Translations under genes and position numbers: made by a program
DNA from: an uncultured Bacteroidales bacterium
GTDB taxonomy: Bacteria; Bacteroidota; Bacteroidia; Bacteroidales; Bacteroidaceae
Reading direction: 5' to 3'
DNA length: 64,000 bases
Assembly: GCA_902798705.1 (NCBI GenBank)
Contig: CADBXS010000001.1
Coordinates: 41,646 to 105,645 of the forward strand
Notes under the pieces: model-generated
Databases searched by the model: none
Seen by the model: the letters and a program-made list of their open reading frames with translations, nothing else
What the model was told of the DNA's origin: nothing
Part shown: positions 1-7,018 of the stretch, piece by piece
Layout of the letters: each line of letters opens with the position of its first letter
How positions within the stretch are numbered: the stretch's first letter is position 1

Positions 1-190
1 GTGATTCCCAGACATACGGGATAGGTACTTCGGGATGAAGACGAAGCCACCGAGCGTGAGAACGGCACGTGTACTCAGAGAACCGTTCATGGTATTAACT
101 GGTTAAGATTATTGAAGCCTCAACCCTCGCCTTTGCATGGGACAAATTAACAACGTGTTTTCTGCTTTGATGGTTGGGGGACTTAATAAT
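1..190. other. Noncoding left edge
   Basis: No convincing reading frame was seen. The stretch holds short self-complementary segments, such as GAACGG near 58 with CCGTTC near 85, and may be the upstream part of the structured RNA that follows. The window begins inside the element, so its start cannot be placed. Confidence 0.4.
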
Positions 191-281
191 ACTGCCCGTG
201 GGAGCAATCCCAGTAAGCGTTCCTTGGTTTGTGGTTGCACACAGCGTTTTTTCCAAGGTTCATCGGAACACGCACGGGCGC
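191..281 (+). ncRNA. Compact structured RNA upstream of the first gene
   Basis: Nested complementarity suggests a folded RNA. An outer stem pairs GCCCGT (194-199) with ACGGGC (274-279). Inside it lies a hairpin GGGA-GCAA-TCCC (200-211) with a GNRA-type loop. A longer arm pairs GCGTTCC (217-223) with GGAA-CGC (265-273, two-base bulge), extended by TTGG/CCAA and a terminal TGTG-GTTG-CACA hairpin near 230-242. It ends about 20 nt before the start codon at 304, so it could be a cis-acting leader or the 3' part of a larger RNA. I do not recognise the class; strand is inferred from the following gene. Confidence 0.5.
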
Positions 282-303
282 TATAATATAAATAAAAGGT
301 GAC

Positions 304-522
304 ATGGGAAAGAAGAAGATTAGAGACTATGAGAAGAAGACCTTCGGTTCTGTTGCGAATGCCCTGCGCATGATTGGGGTGGGTGAGGCTGTTTCGTTTC
401 CTCTCCTGTCGATGAACGGGATCCGCTCGGAGGTCGCCCGCCAGAAAATCTTGACGGACAAGAGCTGGCGCACGGAAATTGACAAGGAGAACAAGACCAT
501 TCGCGTATGGAGGACTGTGTGA
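304..522 (+). CDS. Small basic protein, unknown function
   Basis: Predicts a 72-residue protein starting at an ATG after an A-rich leader (AAATAAAAGGTGAC). It is rich in Lys and Arg at the start. The middle (residues 18-48) looks like two helices, and the C-terminus has alternating charged and hydrophobic residues, so a small nucleic-acid-binding or regulatory phage protein is possible. Its end overlaps the next gene by 16 nt, implying coupled translation. No family was recognised. Confidence 0.6.
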   Translation: MGKKKIRDYEKKTFGSVANALRMIGVGEAVSFPLLSMNGIRSEVARQKILTDKSWRTEIDKENKTIRVWRTV

Positions 523-755
523 AGGAGCAGAAGCTGGTGCTTCTGGACAATATCCTCAGCTACTTCGACGTGAGGGGTTTCAGCAAGAACGAGGCTGCTG
601 CGATTGTTGGCGGTCGGAGGAAGCTGATGCTGCTCATCGAGAGCGGTGAGATTGAGGTTGAGATGAGCTGTCGCGGAAAGTGGCAATGCCGCGGCGAGCA
701 GGTTTTGAGACATCTGAAAGGTTGCCGTAAACTCAAACATTTAAAAACAAAGTGA
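507..755 (+). CDS. Small helix-turn-helix-like protein
   Basis: Predicts 82 residues, translationally coupled to the preceding gene. Residues about 20-50 (FSKNEAAAIVGGRRKL followed by LLIESGEIEVE) resemble an excisionase or MerR-type winged helix-turn-helix, in which a helix pair is followed by a short hairpin. The C-terminus is Lys-rich. A DNA-binding role in the phage early region is inferred; no specific family is certain. Confidence 0.55.
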   Translation: MEDCVKEQKLVLLDNILSYFDVRGFSKNEAAAIVGGRRKLMLLIESGEIEVEMSCRGKWQCRGEQVLRHLKGCRKLKHLKTK

Positions 756-758
756 ATC

Positions 759-1577
759 ATGGGATGGATTAACAACCAAGAGGTGCTTGGCAAGTTGCGC
801 CAGGTACTGAACGAAGTGTATGAGTTGAGGGCTGACGAGTCGGCTCGCAGTATTGAGCTGATTAAGCAGCTGGGTGCGCTGAATGAGAAGGTGGGTTTGC
901 TGAGCGCGAAGATGAGCGAGGCGAACGCTAAGATTGCTGGACTGAACACGCGGGTGGACGACCTGAACGCACATGCTGGCATACTTGAAGGCTTCATCAG
1001 GAATGGTGCTACGAAGACGATGGTTGAACTGCTTGGCAAGAAGGTGAATGAGATTGGTAAGACTGTGGATGACCACTTCGAGAGTTTCGTGAAGGTGAGC
1101 GAGAAGGACACTGAGCTTTTCAAACTGTTTGCGCAGGCGCTGACGGGAAAGACGATGGAGGAGGAGGCTTCGGCAGAACCGAAGCTTACTGAGAAAGCGA
1201 AGAAGAACGCCAGTGAGGTTAAGACGACCGTCAGCGGAACTGACGGGAACGGTGGCAAGGAACGTAAGACGGTGGTGGTTCATGGCTATATTGACACCAA
1301 CGCAGAAAAGGGTGCCTTTTTCTTTTCCGAGAGTATAGAGGAGTTCCTCGAGAAGAATGGTTTCAAATACATATCTCGCCCTAAGAAAGGCTTCAGGGAG
1401 TTGTCTTTTCGCAAGACACTGAGAATAAACGAGTTAAGAAAGAGCCTCTTAGAGGTGAAAGACGGCATTGTCTTTGATTCTTTATTAGCCAAAGACTTGG
1501 CGACGAGGCTTGCAAGTCCTTTTGCCTGCGTGCTTCGCTGCAACTCTCATTATTGTAAACTCTCATTCAAGAAATAG
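759..1577 (+). CDS. Coiled-coil protein carrying two in-frame hairpin elements
   Basis: Predicts 272 residues. Residues about 10-125 have heptad-like spacing of hydrophobic residues and suit a long coiled coil. Residues about 135-170 are Lys/Thr-rich and low complexity. That linker contains a type-1 hairpin element (1167-1196, read as AEPKLTEKAK) and a type-2 element (1228-1256, read as SGTDGNGG). The last 90 residues form a separate region with no recognised domain and an unusual Cys/His/Lys-rich end. It follows the preceding small genes in the same direction. Function unknown. Confidence 0.65.
   Translation: MGWINNQEVLGKLRQVLNEVYELRADESARSIELIKQLGALNEKVGLLSAKMSEANAKIAGLNTRVDDLNAHAGILEGFIRNGATKTMVELLGKKVNEIGKTVDDHFESFVKVSEKDTELFKLFAQALTGKTMEEEASAEPKLTEKAKKNASEVKTTVSGTDGNGGKERKTVVVHGYIDTNAEKGAFFFSESIEEFLEKNGFKYISRPKKGFRELSFRKTLRINELRKSLLEVKDGIVFDSLLAKDLATRLASPFACVLRCNSHYCKLSFKK
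1167..1196 (+). repeat. Type-1 hairpin element (inside a gene)
   Basis: 7-bp stem GCTTCGG/CCGAAGC, loop CAGAA, tail TTACTGAGAAA. It is translated in frame as part of the coiled-coil protein. Confidence 0.7.
1228..1256 (+). repeat. Type-2 hairpin element (inside a gene)
   Basis: 7-bp stem CCGTCAG/CTGACGG, loop CGGAA, tail GAACGGTGGC. It is in the same gene, 31 nt after the type-1 copy. Confidence 0.7.
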
Positions 1578-1584
1578 ACGACTT

Positions 1585-1674
1585 ATGAAAAGGTATGACA
1601 TAGACTGGAAGGGGCTCGCACTGAGCCTCTCCATGTGGGCGATGTTCGTTTTCGCCCTCTGGTTGAAGGCATGA
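1585..1674 (+). CDS. Very small single-pass membrane protein
   Basis: A 29-residue frame beginning MKRYDIDWKG, followed by one hydrophobic segment of about 17 residues and ending in WLKA. It starts 8 nt after the preceding gene ends. Size and hydrophobicity are typical of phage micro-proteins. No homologue is known to me and it could be fortuitous. Confidence 0.4.
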   Translation: MKRYDIDWKGLALSLSMWAMFVFALWLKA

Positions 1675-1755
1675 CAATTTTTTGAAATCTCATTATAGTT
1701 GGTTTTATTTAGTTAATTAAACGTTAGGTTAGAATTCTTTTGAATCTTGCAACAT

Positions 1756-2586
1756 GTCCCATCACAGCCGCCTGTGAAGGTCGCGGGACTTCTGTTCGAG
1801 GTTGAAGAACTACCGTCCGTGGAGGTGTCCATGGGTTTGTTGTAATGAATCGAATTGAGTAAATAGTTTTTTCAGCTATTATTTTAATTATTGATTATTT
1901 CGCCAGTGGCCTGTGAAGGTCGCTGGATTTTGAGATACGGGGAAAGGACTTAACGACGGCAGACATTTTTTTTCTTTTCATACTCATAATAATTCGCTAA
2001 GTTTTTGATTGAATTCATTGTTTCTTGCGTTCCAGTGGCCTGTGAAGGTCGCTGGTTCCTTTTGGCTGCTGTCGGACGACATACGTTTTTTGATTTTTTC
2101 ATGGTATTTTAGATTTAAAGTGAAAGATGTTATTGAACTCTATTTGACCGAATTTTTCAAATTTTTCCATTTTTCCGTCGGCTGCCTGTGAAGGTCGCTG
2201 ACGTTTTATCGGGGACCAGAAATAAAGATGCTCACTGGAGCGTCCGACCAATGATTTTTAGTTTTCATAAGTTCTGAACAATAGTGTCGCTCCCTGCCGC
2301 CTGTGAAGGTCGCACGGAGATTTTATATCACAAAGAACTAAACAGATTTTTGCCACAGGCGTGTGGCGCACTTGTAAACATTGATTGACTTAAAACAGGA
2401 TGTTGCCCGCATTGCCCGTGAGGGTAGTGCGAGTTTTTAGAGTGAAGCGTGAAGCGTGAAGAGTGAAGAGTGGGGAGTGAAGAGATATAGTTTTGTGCTG
2501 GACTGCACAGAATGAGTTAGTTAATAAATTATCCTATCCAAATTATGATTTTTATGGTTCGTGCTGCCTGTGAAGGTCGCACGGAC
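1756..2586 (+). repeat. Array of seven GTGA-tetraloop hairpins
   Basis: Seven copies of the core CCTGTGAAGG (once CCCGTGAGGG) start at 1771, 1910, 2039, 2185, 2300, 2415 and 2567, that is 115-152 nt apart. Each core is a 3-bp stem closed by a GTGA tetraloop. Each is flanked by arms that differ between copies but pair within a copy, for example CCAGTG/CGCTGG, GTTCGTGC/GCACGGAC and CGCA/TGCG. The hairpins span 1756-1789, 1903-1926, 2032-2055, 2176-2203, 2290-2319, 2408-2431 and 2557-2586. AT-rich, non-repetitive DNA separates them and no gene fits the tract. The pattern supports selection on RNA structure. Function unknown. Confidence 0.85.
2452..2504. repeat. Heptamer tandem repeat (GTGAAGA type)
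   Basis: Several imperfect copies of the 7-mer GTGAAGA/GTGAAGC in a row, between hairpins six and seven of the array. Confidence 0.6.
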
Positions 2587-2653
2587 TTCCCTTTGAACTA
2601 AGGACAAAGGACAATGCGTTCGACCAAAGAACGGGCCTTCCACAGCCAGGGGG

Positions 2654-2778
2654 CGAGGAACGGATAAAAGCCTCGGACTCGCCCCCATTTCTTTCGAACG
2701 ATGAGATAAAACGTCCTGAGGTGTTTGGCGGCAGGGTGGAGCAATGGAATTAAAAGCGTCGGTACGCTCCATCCTGCT
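2654..2778 (+). ncRNA. Pair of long hairpins
   Basis: Two strong inverted repeats follow the array. GGGGGCGAG pairs with CTCGCCCCC (about 2654-2692). GCAGGGTGGAGC pairs with GCTCCATCCTGC (about 2731-2776, one wobble) and is followed by TTTATT, so the second may end a transcript. Open reading frames crossing them on the minus strand look fortuitous. Confidence 0.5.
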
Positions 2779-2784
2779 TTATTA

Positions 2785-2814
2785 GGCTGTGGCAGAACCA
2801 CCGCTTACGGAGAA
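2785..2814 (+). repeat. Type-1 hairpin element
   Basis: Stem GCTGTGG/CCACCGC (one mismatch), loop CAGAA, tail TTACGGAGAAA. It lies immediately before an upstream conserved element. Confidence 0.65.
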
Positions 2815-2818
2815 AAAA

Positions 2819-2930
2819 GTTAGCAAACGTTAAGGCGAAAAAATGGCGAAGTTTTCGTTGCCCGTATTTCGCTAAAAATGACGAGGTTTGCAACATCAAA
2901 TTAAACTTATTGTCTAACATATAAAACAAG
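2819..2930 (+). promoter_or_regulatory. Upstream conserved element, copy 1
   Basis: Contains AACGTTAAGG (2826) and ACGAGGTTTGC (2881), 55 nt apart, then the shared leader AACATATAAAACAA before the start at 2936. The same layout recurs at 6899, 11130, 11792 and 33261. GCAAAC at the left edge can pair with GTTTGC at the right. It is either a phage promoter or a leader-RNA control element. Confidence 0.65.
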
Positions 2931-2935
2931 GTATT

Positions 2936-3220
2936 ATGGATAAGCAAATGCGTTTTTCAATCGGTCCGAACGATGTCTGCGATGCTCAGGCTCCTTCGGA
3001 GGTCAAGCTGGCGTATGAGATTGCCCGTGAGATGGCTGTTCTCGACAAGACGCTTGAGTATGAGGCTGACCATCAAGGTCTGATTATTTGGATTCCGGAG
3101 AATGGAATCGTCACCAGTGTTTTCATCAAGTACATGGAGCGTGTGACGAACTACTACCACCTGGGCTACTACATCTCGACGGACTTGCATGGACAGATGT
3201 ATGTCAGAGTGTGTGAATAA
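2936..3220 (+). CDS. First gene of the recombination operon, unknown function
   Basis: Predicts a 94-residue acidic protein starting at an ATG directly after a conserved leader. The mid part (EYEADHQGLIIWIPENG) looks like beta strands and the end is rich in Tyr and His. No family was recognised. The next gene starts 33 nt downstream and has the same TGTCAAACATAT-type leader, so the two are probably expressed together. Confidence 0.6.
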   Translation: MDKQMRFSIGPNDVCDAQAPSEVKLAYEIAREMAVLDKTLEYEADHQGLIIWIPENGIVTSVFIKYMERVTNYYHLGYYISTDLHGQMYVRVCE

Positions 3221-3253
3221 CCCTATTGTCAAACATATTAAAACAATGCGATT

Positions 3254-3901
3254 ATGGAAAAGAAAGAAGAATCAGTGTTTAAGGTACTGAACGCTATCAA
3301 CTGCAATGATCATGTTGAGCAGAAGAACGGACTCACTTACCTGTCATGGGCATGGGCGTGGGCGAATGTGAAGGAGCATTACCCAGATGCTACCTACACC
3401 GTCTATGAGAACAAGGACGGTTTGAACTATCACACGGATGGGGAGACGGCGTGGGTGAAAACGGGTGTGACCATCAACGGACTTGAGCACATCGAGATGC
3501 TTCCAGTGATGGACAACCGAAACGTTTCCATTCACTTGAAGGACTTCACGTACACCGTCACCACGAAGAACGGTAAGTCTTACGAAGTGACTGTCCCTGC
3601 GCTTACCTCCTTCGACGTGAACAAGGCAATCCAACGCTCACTCACGAAGGCATGTGCAAGACACGGACTTGGACTCTACATCTACGCTGGCGAGGATCTG
3701 CCTGAGGAGGTGAAGAAGGAAGCCGAGGAGAAGAAGCAGAAAGAAGCTGAGGTGCTCCTTGCACAGGCTTGTGAGGAAATGAAAGTCTGCAAGAGTGTTG
3801 AAGAACTCAACGCGGTGTGGGCAAGGTATCCACAGTTCCATGTGAAGGGAAATGACTTCTACAACATCACCGCTGAGGTGAACCAAAAGCTGAGAAAATG
3901 A
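3254..3901 (+). CDS. DUF1071 single-strand annealing protein (ERF/Sak-like)
   Basis: Predicts 215 residues. The N-terminal 20-150 region matches the DUF1071 family: KNGLTYLSWAWAW, then YENKDG, then GHTVTIN-like strands and FDVNKAIQRSLTKACARHGLGL. These phage proteins are grouped with ERF/Rad52-like single-strand annealing recombinases. The C-terminal 60 residues are a charged tail. It overlaps the nuclease gene downstream by 4 nt (ATGA), so annealing protein and exonuclease form a typical phage recombination pair. Confidence 0.8.
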   Translation: MEKKEESVFKVLNAINCNDHVEQKNGLTYLSWAWAWANVKEHYPDATYTVYENKDGLNYHTDGETAWVKTGVTINGLEHIEMLPVMDNRNVSIHLKDFTYTVTTKNGKSYEVTVPALTSFDVNKAIQRSLTKACARHGLGLYIYAGEDLPEEVKKEAEEKKQKEAEVLLAQACEEMKVCKSVEELNAVWARYPQFHVKGNDFYNITAEVNQKLRK

Positions 3902-4485
3902 CTACAGTGAAACTTAACAAATCGGGTGTGGTGTTCGATGCGAGCACCCACACCTATTCCACGATGATTGAGGGCGAGCGTCCTCACATCTTTCCAAGGA
4001 GCGTGACGGGCATCATCAGAGATAACCTGTTCGCAGACGAATATAAGGGTGTTGACAAGGTCACACTTGCGAAGGCTGCTGACTACGGCACGAAGGTGCA
4101 CGAGGAGGTGGAGCTCTACGAACGGATGGGTATCGAGATGATGAGCGACGAAGCGAGGGAGATAGTGAACATGAGACTGCGTAAGCGTTACCACTGGCTT
4201 GAGAGCGAGTATTTCGTGAGCGATAACGACTACGTGGCTGGAAGTATCGACTGCGTTTGGGAAAGCATGGCGACGAAGGGAAGCCTCGCACTTGCGGACA
4301 TCAAGACGACGTACAACTACAATGAGGAGTACGTGACATGGCAACTGAGCATCTATGCTTACCTGTTCGAGTTGCAGAATCCTGGCCTGAAAATTGACAA
4401 GCTGTTCTGCTGCTGGACGAAGAAGAAGAAGGTGAACGGCGAGGAGCGGTTCTTCCATGAGTGCTACGAACTGAAGAGAAGCTGA
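3898..4485 (+). CDS. PD-(D/E)XK nuclease (RecB/Cas4-like), probably truncated
   Basis: Predicts 195 residues with the order of a RecB-like nuclease: HEEVELYE (residues about 62-70), GSIDCVWE carrying the first Asp, LADIKTTY with the D-x-K catalytic pair, and TWQLSIYAYLFE matching the QxxxY helix. It probably trims DNA ends for the upstream annealing protein. The last residues run straight into sequence that belongs to a helicase in another frame, so the natural C-terminus seems to have been lost by a deletion near 4465-4475. Confidence 0.75.
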   Translation: MTTVKLNKSGVVFDASTHTYSTMIEGERPHIFPRSVTGIIRDNLFADEYKGVDKVTLAKAADYGTKVHEEVELYERMGIEMMSDEAREIVNMRLRKRYHWLESEYFVSDNDYVAGSIDCVWESMATKGSLALADIKTTYNYNEEYVTWQLSIYAYLFELQNPGLKIDKLFCCWTKKKKVNGEERFFHECYELKRS

Positions 4486-4856
4486 GGGTGAAGGGGGTGA
4501 AGGCGGACATCGTGACGGGTACGACTCCGAAGCGTGAGCGTGAGGACATCTTGGCGAAATTCAAGATTGGACTCTTGAAGGTGGTGGTGAACGTTGGAAC
4601 GCTGACGACGGGTTTCGACTATCCGGAGTTGGACACTATCATCTTGGGACGACCGACGAAGAGTCTTGCGCTGTACTACCAGATGGTGGGCAGGGCAATC
4701 AGACCGTACAAGGGCAAGGATGCTTGGATTGTTGACCTTGGAGGCAGTTACAAGTTCTTCGGCAGGGTTGACGAGCTGAAGATTGAGTGTCCTCCTGGCA
4801 CAAGCAGATGGGTGGTGACTTCGAGAGGCAGGCCACTGACGAATGTGAATTTTTAG
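4461..4856 (+). pseudogene. C-terminal fragment of an SF2 (DEAD/DEAH) helicase
   Basis: About 131 residues that correspond only to the second RecA-like domain. Motif V reads TLTTGFDYPELD and motif VI reads YYQMVGRAIRPYKGK. Motifs I to III, including the Walker A ATP-binding loop, are absent. The frame begins at a GTG directly after a stop codon (TGA at 4458-4460), so a natural start is unlikely. It abuts the nuclease gene in a different frame, consistent with a deletion that removed the nuclease end and the helicase N-terminal half. A stand-alone C-terminal domain with a GTG start is the alternative. Confidence 0.7.
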
Positions 4857-4887
4857 GCGAACGAAAACGATAACGAAAACGATAACG
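4857..4887. repeat. ACGATA/ACGAAA short tandem repeat before a start codon
   Basis: GAACGAAAACGATAACGAAA-type 6-mers run directly into the ATG at 4888. The same unit recurs at 6829-6850. Confidence 0.6.
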
Positions 4888-5286
4888 ATGAAGTTTTTCA
4901 ATAAGAAAGTGACAATTGGCGGTATCAAGTTCGACAGCAAGAAGGAGGGTGAGCGCTGGTTGGTTCTCCTGGACATGCAGAAGAGGGGTGTCATCAGTGA
5001 CTTGCAGCGTCAGGTGGAGTGGGAAATCATCCCGAAGCTGACGTACATGAAGACGGTGCAGCTGAAGACGAAGACGAAGCAGGTGGAGCGTGTGGACGAG
5101 TTGCCGGCGCATTACACCTGCGACTTCGTGTATAGGCGAGAGGGGAAGATTGTCGTTGAGGAGGTGAAGTCGAAGGCTACCGCCATGGTGCGTGACTATC
5201 CTCTGCGACGGAAGCTCATCAAGTTGAAGTTGAGGACGCTGTCTGAGCAGGAGGGTGTTGAGTATGTTTTCAACGAAATCAAGTGA
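4888..5286 (+). CDS. DUF1064 family nuclease
   Basis: Predicts 132 residues. It has the DUF1064 layout: IGGIKFDSKKEGERW near the start, a central Lys-rich hairpin, then HYTCDFVYRREGK and VVEEVKSKAT. Glu (KKEGER), Asp (CDF) and the E-V-K trio form a PD-(D/E)XK-like active site. The family is common in phages and thought to act on DNA, perhaps on branched or replication intermediates. It lies inside the recombination and replication cluster and overlaps the initiator gene by a few bases. Confidence 0.75.
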   Translation: MKFFNKKVTIGGIKFDSKKEGERWLVLLDMQKRGVISDLQRQVEWEIIPKLTYMKTVQLKTKTKQVERVDELPAHYTCDFVYRREGKIVVEEVKSKATAMVRDYPLRRKLIKLKLRTLSEQEGVEYVFNEIK

Positions 5287-5288
5287 CT

Positions 5289-6137
5289 ATGGATGGCTGG
5301 ATAAAGATTAGCCGCTCCATCACTGACCATTGGATTTTCAGCAATGCAGTGTATTTCAAGTGGTGGATAGACCTGCTTCTGATGGCAAATATCAAGGACA
5401 ACGACGTGCTTGTTGGCGCTCAAGTGGTAAAGCTGAAACGCGGGCAAATGATTGCCAGCCTCAACTTTCTTGCTACTCGTTGGAGCGTCAATAAGTTCCG
5501 CGTTAGGCGATTTTTGAAGTTGTTAGAATCCGAACGGATGATTGAAACAATTTGCAACAAGAAAGCGCAACAGATAACTATTTGTAATTATGCGAGTTAC
5601 CAAGATGTGCGCAACGATGATGCAACGATGACGCAACCACCGTGCAACGATGATGCAACGATGACGCAACCAAACATAAGAAAGAAAGAAGGAAAGAAGG
5701 AAAGAAATAATAATAAAGAAAAAAATAAAAAAGAAATCGACCCCCCTTCATCCCCCCAGGGGGAAATTCCTCAGAAGTTGTCGGAGCTTATTCTTCCTGA
5801 GTATTCCCTGCCGATGGAGGAGTGGTTAGAGTACAAGCGCCAGAAGCGGCAGACGTACAAGAACGACAAGTCGATAGCGCAATGCTACAAGAAACTATTC
5901 AAGATGAGCGGAGGCGACCCTGTGGAGGCGATGGAGATAATCCATGAGGCGATGGCAAACAACTGGGCTGGCTTCTTCCCATTGAAGGACAAACGGTCAA
6001 ACATAAACAATCATGGAAACAACGAACGGGGCGTTGACGCCCAACAAGCAAGACGCGAGCAGTACGAGCGAAGTATCAAGGAGTACGTCGCAAGGCAGCT
6101 TGCCAGCCTCGCAAACGAAGCTCAGGAATGCGGCTGA
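5289..6137 (+). CDS. Phage replication initiator-like protein
   Basis: Predicts 282 residues from ATG 5289 (GTG 5283 is an alternative). Residues 1-100 match phage replication proteins with an N-terminal winged helix: WIKISRSITDHWIF, KWWIDLLLMANIKD and WSVNKFRVRRFLKLLE. A low-complexity Lys/Asn linker follows, then a DnaD-like C-terminal part ending SIAQCYKKLFKMSGG-type helices. Within the gene, 29-bp direct repeats (5611-5672) encode DDATMTQP twice and resemble origin iterons. A class-3 palindrome-like stretch (PPSSPQGE) sits near residue 155. Confidence 0.65.
   Translation: MDGWIKISRSITDHWIFSNAVYFKWWIDLLLMANIKDNDVLVGAQVVKLKRGQMIASLNFLATRWSVNKFRVRRFLKLLESERMIETICNKKAQQITICNYASYQDVRNDDATMTQPPCNDDATMTQPNIRKKEGKKERNNNKEKNKKEIDPPSSPQGEIPQKLSELILPEYSLPMEEWLEYKRQKRQTYKNDKSIAQCYKKLFKMSGGDPVEAMEIIHEAMANNWAGFFPLKDKRSNINNHGNNERGVDAQQARREQYERSIKEYVARQLASLANEAQECG
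5611..5672 (+). repeat. Iteron-like direct repeats inside the initiator gene
   Basis: Two 29-bp copies begin at 5611 and 5644 (33-bp period), each containing GCAACGATGA twice or nearly so. Initiator genes often carry their own origin, so this is a candidate replication origin. Confidence 0.6.
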
Positions 6138-6813
6138 GTTCTTGGAGGCTTTCAACCCTTCGATGCAGAATTATTACTGCACGCAGGGTAAGGACAGGAT
6201 TTACACGGGTACTGCTCCGATGCTGAAGGAGGTGAACGAGCAGTACGGCTATCAGACGGCAATGAGTTGGCTTGCCATACAGATTGGCGACCTGAACAGC
6301 CAGTTGGGTTACAAGTGGCAGATGGACGTGCGGCAGATTGACGACTGCGCAAGTTTGATTCTGGAACGGCACGGAGGTCTGAAGGTGACGGAGTTGATGG
6401 CGTTCTTCAGGGGCATGAAGATGGGCGACTACGGCGAGTTCTACGGCACGGTGAACATGAATGCAGTGATGACGAGCCTCAACAAGTTCTACACCGTCCG
6501 CAACAAGCAGCTGGAGAAAATCTACGACAACGAGAAGGACGAGGTGAAGAAGGTGAAGGAGCGCAAGCGCAAGGACAGCGGCCTGATGGCTGCGGAGGAG
6601 TACAGGAATTTCCTCTACGACTGCAAGGAAAATGGCGGTGGTGCGGAGCGGATCCGTGAGTACCTCATCGAGCATGGTGTGAAGGTGACGGATGGCGAGC
6701 ATCCTTGTGGGCGATATCCTACGCTGGAGGAGTGCGACCCCGACAGGCTGATTGCGATGGCGGAGGAGAGGGAGAGGATGATGAAGGGCGGCCCCCTCCC
6801 GACCTCCCCCTGA
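6013..6813 (+). CDS. Conserved phage protein, replication-associated by position
   Basis: Predicts up to 266 residues, but the first 35 are Ser/Thr/Gln-rich and overlap the initiator gene by 125 nt, so translation may start later. The core (residues 40-190) is helical, with YTGTAPMLKEVNEQYG, ILERHGGLKVTELMAFF and KMGDYGEFYGTVN. This pattern occurs in Bacteroides phage proteins found next to replication genes. The last residues (GGPLPTSP) are encoded by a class-3 palindrome. No biochemical function can be assigned. Confidence 0.55.
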   Translation: METTNGALTPNKQDASSTSEVSRSTSQGSLPASQTKLRNAAEFLEAFNPSMQNYYCTQGKDRIYTGTAPMLKEVNEQYGYQTAMSWLAIQIGDLNSQLGYKWQMDVRQIDDCASLILERHGGLKVTELMAFFRGMKMGDYGEFYGTVNMNAVMTSLNKFYTVRNKQLEKIYDNEKDEVKKVKERKRKDSGLMAAEEYRNFLYDCKENGGGAERIREYLIEHGVKVTDGEHPCGRYPTLEECDPDRLIAMAEERERMMKGGPLPTSP

Positions 6814-6824
6814 TGGGAGGAGAA
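6786..6824. repeat. Class-3 C-rich palindrome
   Basis: CCCCTCCCGACCTCCCC is followed by a short loop and GGGAGGAGAAGG. Similar copies lie at 33710 in the prophage and at 52832, 56822 and 56945 in host DNA. Confidence 0.6.
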
Positions 6825-6868
6825 GGGAACGAAAACGATAACGAAAACGAAGGACAAAGGACAAAGAA

Positions 6869-6897
6869 CCTGCAGCGAAACTGCGGGGGACGGTAAC
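6869..6897 (+). repeat. Type-2 hairpin element
   Basis: Stem CCTGCAG/CTGCGGG, loop CGAAA, tail GGACGGTAAC. It ends just before upstream conserved element copy 2. Confidence 0.65.
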
Positions 6898-6898
6898 T

Positions 6899-7016
6899 GA
6901 TAACAAACGTTAAGGTGATAAAATGGCGGGGGTGGCGGCTTGCATAATTCGTCAATAATGACGAGGATTGCAGTATCAAAACAAAATACAAGTCAAACAT
7001 ATAAAACAAAGTGAAG
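6899..7016 (+). promoter_or_regulatory. Upstream conserved element, copy 2
   Basis: AACGTTAAGG (6906) and ACGAGGATTGC (6961) are 55 nt apart, followed by the leader CAAACATATAAAACAAAG before ATG 7019. TCGTCA-ATAA-TGACGA forms a local hairpin here. Confidence 0.65.
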
Positions 7017-7018
7017 CT

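Noticed and set aside
191-281. tRNA or tmRNA
   Set aside because: No CCA end, no cloverleaf proportions and no tag-peptide frame; the fold is branched differently.
1756-2586. CRISPR array
   Set aside because: The constant part is only about 15 nt, the spacing is 115-152 nt and irregular, the arms covary with each other, and no cas gene is present.
5736-5775. Terminator inside the replication initiator
   Set aside because: The CCCCCTTCATCCCCCC-AGGGGG stretch is in frame in an intact gene and lacks a T-run; treated as a class-3-like repeat.
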